DNA from: Cyclospora cayetanensis
Taxonomy: Eukaryota; Apicomplexa; Conoidasida; Eucoccidiorida; Eimeriidae
Direction of reading: 5' to 3'
Length of the DNA stretch: 64,000 bases
Assembly (NCBI RefSeq): GCF_002999335.1
Contig: NW_020312147.1
Location: 372,001 to 436,000, forward strand
In this document: positions 54,124-64,000 of the stretch, piece after piece
Position numbering within the stretch: the first letter of the stretch is position 1
How the letters are laid out: each line of letters begins with the position of its first letter
The notes under the pieces: generated by a model
Seen by the model: only the letters and a program-made list of their open reading frames with translations
What the model was told of the DNA's origin: nothing
Database searches by the model: none
Program-made: the position numbers and the translations under genes

Positions 54124-55893
54124 TTATAGACGTAACGGAGTACGAAAGTTTAGGGTTTGTAGGTCACCAGCCTTGGTACTGTTAGCCATCAGGGACTGGC
54201 CAGTAGACATACCAACAGGAGATCGCACAACTTCATAGTGCCTTAACTGAGTACCGCCAATGGTCGAAGGCCCCTCGGACCGGTTGCTGCTGCAGCAGCT
54301 GCTGCAGCCCCTCCTCGTGCTGCAATTTGTGTTGCGGTTTGTTAACAAGTTCAGTGTCTTTTCCTCGCTGCTAATGCATGTGTCGCACTCTTGCCTACTG
54401 CTTTTGGTAATACAAATGATGCTGCCGGGGGAACCTCTACGAAAGCGATTGAAATCGCTACTGTCGATGGTACTGCTGCTGCCACTGGCAGTGCTACTTT
54501 GGACTTTCTCCAGGGGCTTGGCGGCGAAGAAACAAGGGGATATCACTTTTCTTTCTGCTGGCGCGTGCTGCAGATACACCTCAGGAAAAGATGAGTTTCT
54601 TATTTAATTGCTCCTTTGCTTTCCATGCAAAACGAATTGCCATTTTGGTCTACGCAAAATGTTGTCCAATTTTATGCAGCAGGCTATGACTCTAGGGCGT
54701 CCCTACACCTGATTCTTTCCTTGTTCCTAGGTCAGGTGTGCTTGTAGACCTTTGGTTGGGGCCTCCAGAGGCCTCCAAACTAAGGATTGCTGCCTCTGGC
54801 GTGGTAGACGCTACTGCTTGCTCTACTGCACCTAAAGTGCGGGAACTGCTGCTGTTGAGAACAGATGTAACACCACTTGGGTCCATTTTAGGAGTCAGCC
54901 ATGTAGGCTTGTCAGTATTGCGGCAAGAGCACCCAATCTCGGTGCTGGCAATGAGCTGCAGCGGGAGGCCGTCATGATGTGCCTCTTGGTTGACAGAGCG
55001 CTCTTTTACCGCCCCTGCTCCTTCATTTGCTACATGAGCTCTAGGGCACGTAAATACTGTACTAGCCTGAGAAGTAGCTACAAAGGGAAGGCTATAATGA
55101 ATCGCCTCCCTGGAGGAATTTAGATGTAGCTCCACTTTTTCCATTGGAGAATTTTCATCTTCAGGATGACAAAATGCGAACGTGGGTGGGGCCTCGTCTT
55201 GCTGCGGCCGTTGTTGCGGCTGCTCCAATAGACTTGGCTGATGATATATGGAATCCCAAGAAGAAGCACTTCCTGATACAGGCACCGACCACTCCCAGCC
55301 TCTGCCACTATTGCCTCTTGCGTAGCCTGCAACAGCAGCACCGGAATTTACTTGTCCTTTATGGGGCTTTCATTAGCGACCTCGAAATAGAGCGAGAGAA
55401 ACAAAAGCGGGGACGGCACACGTGCCAAAAGAGACGCGAGGCAGAAAGCACAACAAAAATACTCACCAACTAAAAATGAAGGAAGAGAAGGGGTGTCCCC
55501 CAGAACAGACTGCCTCTCAATACCCAATTGTTCGTTACTCAATTTGCTCTGGCTTGCCGGTTTCCCACAAATCACGCAACAGAGATGTTCTGAAAGAAAC
55601 TCTGGAGAGGTTTTAGTGGACTCTCCGAGTGAGTACATAGGGGAAACCTCCGAGCTCTGTGCTGGTGCTTCCTTGGTACAGTTAGAGGGGACGAGGCAAT
55701 GATCACCCATGGAAAAGGGAAGTGTCTCCTTAGCCCCGCTGTAAAGCTCTCTAGAGGAGTTTTCAGATGATGGTTGGAGGAGGTGTCCACCAATCGCACG
55801 GTACATACAGCTGATATCTCCTGATAGAGTGGGGTTTTGGGGTGCAATGCAGGAGCTGTAAGGCACAGTCCAGCAGCCTAGGGAGTATTCCAT
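54124..55893 (-). CDS. unknown 496-residue protein with Cys pairs
   Basis: A complete three-exon model: 55893-55467, 55326-54707 and 54567-54124. It starts at ATG (MEYSLGCWTVPYSS), all junctions are GT-AG, and phase is maintained, giving 496 residues. The product is Ser/Thr/Glu-rich and probably mostly disordered. Cysteine pairs occur in EHLCCVICGKPASQ, ECDTCISSEEK and RRGCSSCCSSN. The first resembles half of a zinc knuckle but lacks clear partner ligands. No domain or targeting signal is recognised. Its neighbour on the left (49.5-52.8 kb) has the same strand and a similar style, but I see no shared sequence. Confidence 0.65.
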
Positions 55894-58348
55894 GTTGAAG
55901 AATGCGCGCCTCGATATCAACTCCTAAATCATAGGTGATAAATAGATACGAGTGGAAAATATTAGCGGAATTACACAGGCTTCTAAGGGCATTTGTATGT
56001 GCTTTCCCGGTAGTGCGCCCCAGCGGGGAAAAAGTTACTGAGTTTGCATTTCACAAAGAATCGTAGCAGGTCATAGGCTAAAAAATAAGCTGACCTAGCT
56101 CCTGGGGCCATTTAGTGATAAACTGTTGCAATGCCGATCCAGGTGGGGCTGCCCTTCTGCCACTCCTCCACGACACGCATATTACCAGCGGGAATGCAGT
56201 AGTACCTCCAAATTTTTTTTGAACCTTCAAACAGCTCCAACTAGCATATTTAATATCTATGAATACACAGATCACAAGGATATACCTAGTAATTCAATAC
56301 GAAGGAAGAGACGGATACGCTTGTGGAGCCAGCCATCACTTGCCCCACGGCCCCCGTGCACCCCAGGGTCACTTTCAATTTTTCTACCATTTCCTCGAGA
56401 AAGTGGAAATGTTTTGCCTTATCACGAACAAAAGCGGCCAAAAGCGGCAAATAATGATGAAAACTGAACAGAACGGAAATACTGGATAATTGCTGCCAAG
56501 GTCACCAAGGGTACGCTTAGCCGTTCCAAGTATCGAGCCAAGATATTTTATTGTTTGGCCCGTCTTCCACGAAAACACTCGAGCTTTCCACTTGATCAGA
56601 TCGATATATATATTTATGGGTGATCAAGCAAAAATAATATTTTTTGATCGTAGATTCACTCGATGTCTAGACAATGAATAGTTGATTTTCGAGCCTCAGC
56701 GGCTCACAGCTGCACGCAGAGCCAGCATTCCCAAAACTGCATTCCCTAGGTCAGAATTCTTCACTGTCTACATTCTCTGAGGGTATTTATAGTTTGTGCA
56801 CCTCAAAGTCATAGGCATGCACACTGAGGCGTACATTTCAAACCTGAATCATATATCCACACTGGTGGGAATATTTATGTACGCGGAATCCTGAAATTTC
56901 CCAAAGTGGGCCTGAAAGCACGTTTGAATTCAAGCCATAAATCCCTGAGGATATGCTTAAGCATATATCCCATCAAGTCTAAATAACTCATTCCTCCAAA
57001 AGTGCGCTAAATCGTGCTTCTTTTGCCCCAACCTCCTCGCCTTCCCCCGAGGCCACTTGCCCTTCTGTACAAACGTGGCCACTGATTCCGCTATTCAGAC
57101 CAGAAAGACAGGCAAGACTATATTCAGCTGTCTGTCATAGCAGTCCCGATATTAGCAAACGTGTCTGGACTCATCAGTACATGTCAATATCGCATCTACA
57201 TAGACAGGAAGTTTACGAAGACAAAATCACAATTAAGCCAACTAGTCACTTTGACAATCCTCCTTCCAATACAACCAGCCTAAGATTCACAATTTGATAT
57301 CAGCCCCCCAATTTCCAAGTCGTGTATGGTCTCCCTACCCCTTGGAGCCCATGTCTAGTGGTACATGTATCAGCCCCCATCTATTTTGGGGGGAGGCATA
57401 CACACGTGCAGATCCTTGCATGTAAGACTCTAAATTATATACCAAAGCCACTATCTACCAGCAGCCCTATTATTCGTTAAACAGGTACCGAGCTAATGGC
57501 AAAGCAGTGTTTCTCTGTTTGTCTGAATGCCTCATATATACAAAAGGCATCGGCCAGTAAGGAAGTTTGCATGTTTTTATAGGCCTGAGTCTCTTGAGCT
57601 GCTATTACTCCAGGGAACACACCAGCATCACTATCTTTACTGTTAGATTAGCAGCAACTTCACCATGGAAACTGTGAAAGCCACACTAACCACCTCCACC
57701 TTGCTGGTGCAGGAGCAGCAGCAGTAACAACAGCAGGAATGGCGTACCAGCGGTCCCGAAAGCGATCACTGTTTAAAATAAACCTGCTGCTGCACCACTA
57801 CCTGATCGGATGATGATGCAGCGAACAGAATTTGGGGTGCCCATAAATTAAGAATACAGTGCAATGCACGAGGTCGTGGCTATCCGCGAGACAAACGGCA
57901 TCCACGAGTAGGCACCAGCACTACGGGTTGTGATGGCAGGGGCTCTCTGCTGCCAATGCACCATTGACTACGGAGAGCGGGCACGTAGTTCGCATCATAA
58001 AGAGGACTACCCCTCTGTTTGCGTGCGCGCCTATGACACTTTAGCGATTCGCACCATACATCTGTTGCTACTGCGGCTGCTGCAACAAAAAGTGCTGTTG
58101 CTGGTATTGTGCTGCCAACGCAACGCTGGCTGTTGTTGCTTAAACTGCCGCTGTGACAACAGAAGCCGCTGCACATGTCGCCACCTGCTGTTCACTACTG
58201 CGTTCTCTTGGCATCTTTGTCCACCGGTTCACTTTCTGCGCTGTCTGCAGCAACAAAGGCTGCTAAATGCGGTACCAATAGCAATTGGAAACGTGACATC
58301 CTGTTCTGCTGCTTCTTCTACAGTCTCCATTGCCGCTCTTACTGCTGG
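55894..58348. other. long region with no supported gene
   Basis: About 2.5 kb, relatively AT-rich from 56.2 to 57.6 kb. No frame with splice support or recognisable product. It separates the promoter of the 54-55.9 kb gene from the 3' end of the hydrolase gene. Confidence 0.5.
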
Positions 58349-61300
58349 CTAAGCTTCTGGGGACTCTCCAAACTGCTTGTTGATCCATTCCGCGATCCTC
58401 CGGGTGCACTCAGATGCAGAGGGCTCCTCCAAAAACCCGAAACAAGGAAACTGAAGCACAACCTACAAACACTAAACTCTAGATCCAATGCCTTTCTTGG
58501 AAGCCTACAGAAACATTTCAAGATGTGATCGCTCGATCCAACGTACTACCCCCCCCGCCACACACACACACATATCCTACGGCAAAATGCTCAACCCTAC
58601 ACCCCAAAGTGGATAGCAAGAACCCCAGGTTATTCCGTACGACGTGAAATTCGTCTTTCCAAACGATGACGACGGCATTGGGCTCCGTGTCCCCTGTCTT
58701 CGTCGCGTTGACGGTACCATTCTTCTCCAGGGTGTTCTGGGCCTCCTCAGACAGCCATCCCAGGTCGGAGAAGTAGGAAGGAAGGGGTGGACCCGCCTGC
58801 GGTTCGTTTCCGACGAAGTTTGGTGTTGTTTCAGACCGCAAAAGCTCAGGAGAAGCGAACGAACCGAAGTCAGAGGGGAGGGATGATACCCGAGACGCAC
58901 GACGAGCAGTTTCCGTCACAATATCACCCTCTCCAACCTGCGCTGCATTGTGTTGTTCCTCAAGACCTTGACCTACTGTCACTGGGGATGATAGTGCTTT
59001 GCATTCTACTGTTGCTGGTGATAGTGTTTCCGCTTCATCTGCTGCTGCTGCTGCTGACGCTGCCTCCACCTCAGCAATTTCCAGTGAAGCTACTCCTGCT
59101 GCTGCCTTTAGTTCTGCAACTGCTGCCGGTGAGAAATGCTGTGGAGTATTCATCCTTAGAGTGCCGTCAACTTCGATATCTGGGAGGACGTTGCTGCTTG
59201 TATTTAAGATGTACTTGCTGTTTCTCACGTTGCTGTTGCAGCTATTATTGATGTGGCTGCCTCTTACCGTGTCGCAATCCTCTGGGATTTGCAGAGGCAG
59301 CAAAGGCTCCGGAGAGTCGAACACTTCCGCGTCTCTACAGGCGGCGTTGAGCCGCCGGGCGAAAAGCAAGGAATCACTCAGAAGTACCTGAATAGAAAAC
59401 ACACGCAGAGGGAACAGCACAAGGAAGTAGAGAGACTGAGAAACGGGACATACAAGGAGGGGAGGTGCGGCGTCTAGAAAAAGTAAAACTTTACACCCAT
59501 CGGAAACCAAGAGCAGGAAAACATTTATGACGGTACAGGCAAAATGTAAACAGCTTGAATGGGTAAAAGATCATGCAACGTGAGGCTATGCACACCCTAG
59601 AACTGAGAGCGTTGCAGGCCCATTCTGCTATGGATTACAGCACCAAATGGGACACCCCACGCTGTCTACAACGTTTCGAGGTAAAATCCCGCACAAAACA
59701 ATTGCTGGGCGCCATGCATGCCATATGGCATAAGTGCTAGATATGTCAAGTTTAGGACTGAGGTTTGAGACTCGGATGTAGCGCTTCTGGTACCTCTACG
59801 GATCCGGTGTGTATGCAAGTTGGAGGGAAGCTCCGAAGCACCGTGCGGTCGCTCAGGAAAACAGGTGATACCCAAGGGTTTCTAAAGGGGGTTTTATCCT
59901 GCATAAGTCAAGCACCGCTTAAAGCATAGAGCGACATCGTGAAGCGCAGACTGTGTCCTACCTTCATACAGATACTGCCAAATGTGACGCCTTTCGGGTG
60001 TGGGAATCCTAGGACTGCACCGACAGCCCGTTGCAGAGGATATGTGCAATGGTTTACGATTTGTGGCACTTACCAGAGTGTTGCTTTGGAGATCCATTGA
60101 GAAGGCACCTCCGCCAAAGCGGTAAAGAGCTGCTGCTTTTTCAATGGAGAACAGTGGCAACAGGGGCTCAGCCGTCCTGTTAAGCTGCACCCCGAGATAA
60201 GTAGCAAACGGACTGCAACCCTCATGAAGTGCTCCTTGTGGCTATCGGTGATAAGGTTGAGGATTCAGCGCTCGTGGTCTTCCGAGAGCCTGCCGTTTAG
60301 GGCGCGCGAGCCCTTTATGCTTAATTTTAGCAGCGCCCGACCCACAAACAGGTCCTCTAATGCCACTAAGAAGTAGAGCTTAGCGCTTACTGTATACGAA
60401 GGCCCACTTTGGGTGAGGTCCAACCACGGGGAGAGCAGCACAAGAGCTCGCGGCAGGCCAATGGGGATCCCACCTTCTCCAACTGTTCGATTGTGCTGTA
60501 TAAGCTGCATTATCAACGTGACCGCCAGGTTTCCCCCCGCACTATCCCCTGTACCAACAGCGACATTGTAGGCAAATTCTGTAAGAACCTATTGAGCCTT
60601 GTCAAAAGAGATATTGGGCACCCCCGTTCTTTCTAGTTCTGATGCCCGGCTCTGGGTTTCTGTTCTTACCTGCTACGACAATAGAACTTGGATCAATTCC
60701 TTCCTCTTCAATGAGATATCTATAAAAAGATAGCGCATCCTGTAGCTGTCCTGGCCAAGGGCATTCCGGAGCTAAGCGATAACGGGGCGCTACCACTCGG
60801 GCCCCTGTTTGGCGGGAAAGATCTGAGCGCATTCATTATCACTAGAACCCTGAAGCCCGATCCCTAAACCCGAGCAGACAGTGCAACCAGCATAGGCTAA
60901 GAAGCATACAGCGGGACAACTCCGTTCTACGGTTGGAGGCTTCGAGATTAGTGGGGGTTCGTACTGCGCTGACCGTTTAGGAAGATGCGATAAAAATCAG
61001 GATTTTGTGAGATGAAGGCTCCGCCATGCAGGAAAAGGATATACCTGGACTCCTTGACCTTTTCCGGAAAAGCTACAGAGAGCGGAGGTGCACCATTGCT
61101 AAGAGCTGCTCCATGGGAAACCCCATCAGGAGAATCAGGATCCGACGCGGGCACCGCTGGTTCTGTCTCTGTTTCTTCTGCTTTTGAATCTGTGGCAGCC
61201 CTTACTATTGAGTTTATTTGCTTTAACAGCAACAGTCTGAGCCTCCAAGCATCAGTAAACGTATATTTCTGCTCAGAGCTCTTAGGGGCCCCCCTTGGCG

Positions 61301-61553
61301 TTTCATACACATGAACCATGACCCCGTCCTTCGTATATACAACAACGGCGCGCTGGTGCTGCAGGGCCCCCATACCCTCCAGCATCTGATTCATCTTGCA
61401 TATGCCCCTCTCCATGACGCGCCTGTCTCTAGCCAACTGCCGGTAGCTGTGAGGCCAACGGGTCAAACGGGTGTACGTAAAGATGGCGGGACAAAAAAGA
61501 CGACGGGCGGAATGATCAGGCACCGCGGTCCGCAGCAAGGAATGCTGTGCCAT
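58349..61553 (-). CDS. alpha/beta hydrolase, hormone-sensitive-lipase (GDXG) family, with large insertion
   Basis: Seven exons (61553-60974, 60822-60670, 60548-60391, 60184-60074, 59898-59794, 59387-58641, 58450-58349) all splice GT-AG and in phase, giving 651 residues from ATG to TAG. Family landmarks occur in order: oxyanion motif LFLHGGAF (His176), PRYRLAPECPWPGQL, VVVAGDSAGGNLAV (Ser247), LVLLSPWLDLTQSGPSYT, NPWVSPVFL, SFPPTCIHTGSVE, LLSDSLLFARRLN (Asp374), WKDEFHVF (His617) and AEWINKQFGESPEA at the C-terminus. The triad is complete, so it is probably an active esterase or lipase; the substrate is unknown. Asp and His are 243 residues apart, whereas about 30 is usual. The extra residues are Ala/Glu/Ser-rich. 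A further polar insertion (about residues 115-165) lies before the oxyanion motif. No clear signal peptide. Confidence 0.93.
58549..58571. repeat. poly-C and CA microsatellite in an intron
   Basis: Eight C followed by a short CA run, inside the last intron of the hydrolase gene (58451-58640). Likely a simple repeat without function. Confidence 0.7.
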
Positions 61554-64000
61554 TTTCACAGATATTCTTTATTGGTAACTACAAAACAGGATATATATGC
61601 ATATAGACTAACAATTAAGCATTCAAAACGAGCCACGGGGAAGGAGGAAGGCCAAATGAGCTCCAGCCCGTTGCCACAGGTGTAACAGTCCAAAAACCGG
61701 GGCCAAAGCCTCAACTCAAGCTGTTGGACCTCTAGGGAGCCGTCTTTGAGGCTGGAACGACAGAAGAACAAACACTAGAGGCTCTTAGTGTTAAGAGGGG
61801 GGCATTCCTTTTGCCTACGGCCTCATATTACGCGGGGGGCGCCTCCTAGCAACTCAAAGAGCCCCACTGCCGCATGAAAACAGCAAACAGAGACAACAAA
61901 CAGAACAGAAAGTACCTGGACAAACGGGGTTCCAGGGGGGACCGCTCAAGTGTGGTGGTTCCGGTTGTGCTAGGTCGAGCCGTTCATATAAAGAGATAAG
62001 GAACGAGCATCCCCAGTCTGCCCTCTACACGTAAACCACCCCGAAAAGCACCTATAATGTCAATAACATTCCTTATCTTTGAAAAGAATACAGGGAGCCA
62101 CGGAAAAGCACGCGCTGGCTGTCTTCGTCTCCAGGGGCTGATGGTGGCTTGACGTCAAGAAAAACAAGGCACAAGCGAGCTTCCTTTTGAGCAGAAGAGA
62201 AAAGAAAATTGTGACTGAGAGGTAATCGAAGAGACACTTGCAGTATTCTGATTGGCATGGTCGAGTCTCATTATTTCCGCTGTTGTGTTTGCAGCGGTCC
62301 CCGGTGCGGGGCCCGGAGGAACAGCAAGTGCCTCAGATGCAGGACATCGCAATTCAACAAAGCACAAAACACCTGACAGTCCCATTTTCAATAAAATAGA
62401 ATTCTGCTGTAAATCTCTGTTTTTCTTGCTTATTTTTCTGTTTAATAGTAGAAAGCCATACAGGTTTTCACCCCTGTACGCGAGGCGCCCGGTCGGTCTG
62501 TGGGCGTCGAAGATTGCCTACATTGCACAAGGGTGCTGTGACACTTCAATACTTCAACTGGAGCCATAATTAAAGCTTTGATTTTCTGGTATACCTAAAA
62601 GCTACCCCAGGTAATTTCGAATATGTGCCCTATGGGGATGAATGCTTCCTAAAGGTTACTCAGCGCTGGCAGTACAGCCGAAGATTCCGGCCACAGGAGA
62701 AATTAGCCTGTGCCACTTCTTAGCAAGCTTAACAAGCTCTCTTTAAGAATTCCTTTATACTGATGCCAAAAAACGTTAGAAGCCTTTGTACTATACTGCT
62801 TTCTGTCGCTTGGACTAACGCAGTCTTCCCTTAGTACCAGTAGCGCCTACTGGTTGATGGAACGCTTCACCATAAGGTCTTTGAAGGGAGATGTCTGGTT
62901 GTTGCTTCACTATAAAAAAGGGGAAGTTAATTATGGTTTTTTACAAGAGCTCCCGCCTTCTTGTTCCCGACACGTGCAGGGGGACGTACAACTAGATTGC
63001 AAGTAGATGCACCCTCTGAGCACTCCGCAGTATCGCAGCTTGTTGTACCTGTCATCTAGTGCACACCCATACAGCACTGCAATACATAAGATGTATGAGC
63101 ATACAAAGCAACTAGCCAGTCCTCTACCGTTTCATAGCGACATGTAACCAGTTGGTAAAAAATGCAATGTTGTAGCTTAACCCGCTAAGTTCAAAGTGCA
63201 TTCTTACGCAGTGAGAGTCTAAATTAAAGTGTCTATCTTTGAAGGCCTTATATGGAGCGCTAGATTTGGCAATAGTGCATGCTTCACGCAGCTGTCCCCC
63301 GGTTATCAATTTGACTGCTAATTCGCTGAAACGTCAGATTTACCCACAACTGTCTGGCATCGACCAAGTTATTTGGTCGCTCAATAATCTAATGACTTAT
63401 TCTGGTAAAAGGCGGAGGAAAAGCCTCTGACGGTAAAAGCTGACGGTGGCATCACCCCTCTAGGGGTAGCAGAGGCCGACATGCAAACTGATATGGACAC
63501 TACAGGTAAAAGTACAGGATTCCCTAGCTGACAAAATGGTTACGGGTGGATCTATGAGGTTGCGCAAACCAAAAGGGCATCATCGCTGGGATAATGGATA
63601 GGGACTCAGAGAATTCATTAGCCGATTGGAGATGTATTCTGCATTGTTTTTCTCGGATGGAGAGAATGTGCGCGCGTTGAGACATATTGACTGAGAGGAA
63701 GATGCCTTCAGTGGTGGCCTGGTTTATGCAGACAAAGCCGTCTTCCTGTAGGCATTCATTCTGTTGGAGCCTTTGCACGCGCCCAAGGTTAACAATACAA
63801 TTTGAAAAAAATGGAGTTTTGCACAGGAACCTATCAGCTGGCTGTTTATCAAGATGCACGAAACCTGGGTTTGCAAAAGCCACAACGTTGACGAGCAGTT
63901 GCTTTATCAGCGGCGTCACGTGAGGTGGTTACAGAATGTGCAGCGACTCAGCGCCTGAATAGCCTACCGTTAAAGCTCTCACTGATTATGGAATCCTTGA
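61554..64000. other. upstream region of the hydrolase, no further gene supported
   Basis: A minus-strand frame at about 62155-62391 (MGLSGVLCFVEL, then an Ala/Pro-rich stretch) has coding-like composition and could be an upstream exon or a separate small gene; I found no clean junction. Frames at 63.2-63.9 kb on both strands have no recognisable product. Confidence 0.35.

Noticed and set aside
54140..54165. Telomere-like TTTAGGG unit, also at about 12287 and 53979
   Set aside because: Only single isolated units are present, with no tandem array, so these are not telomeric or subtelomeric repeats.

Overview
The window looks like nuclear DNA of an apicomplexan of the coccidian (eimeriid) type, close to Eimeria or Cyclospora. 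The reasons are that genes are split into many short GT-AG exons, that proteins carry homopolymeric or low-complexity stretches (Gln, Ala, Ser) and Gly/Pro-rich segments from GGGGCCCC-like DNA inside otherwise conserved domains, and that a decayed Ty3/gypsy pol lies between genes. The species assignment is inference. There are no operons, CRISPR arrays or convincing RNA genes. All gene models were spliced by hand: I kept a junction only if it had GT/AG ends and preserved the frame, and where possible if it rejoined a recognisable domain.

Layout. 0-5.5 kb: the 3' end of an unknown gene, then two single-exon genes for putative membrane proteins. 6-11.7 kb (minus): a very large Gln/Ser/Ala-rich protein. 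13.1-15.2 kb (minus): a dead gypsy reverse transcriptase and integrase. 19.6-21.3 kb (plus): a protein with an acylation-type N-terminus and three cysteine clusters. 22.6-28 kb (plus): a cytosolic carboxypeptidase (M14/CCP, tubulin deglutamylase type). 29.4-36.8 kb (minus): a nine-exon AGC protein kinase with a huge insertion in the activation segment. 40.6-41.7 kb (plus): a small multi-spanning protein resembling COPI-associated/TVP15 proteins. 42.5-45.5 kb (minus): a CBP3/UQCC1-type cytochrome bc1 assembly chaperone, divergent from a phosducin-like protein at 45.95-46.8 kb (plus). 47.4-55.9 kb (minus): three unrecognised spliced genes. 58.3-61.6 kb (minus): a complete seven-exon hormone-sensitive-lipase-type hydrolase whose catalytic Asp and His are separated by about 240 residues.

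The genes do not form one pathway. A recurring theme is that the conserved enzymes (kinase, hydrolase, carboxypeptidase, bc1 chaperone) keep their catalytic or core motifs but carry long lineage-type insertions at loops near the active site or between core helices. Long stretches between genes (about 1-2.4, 15.2-19.6, 36.8-40.6, 56-58.3 and 61.6-64 kb) hold nothing I can support.
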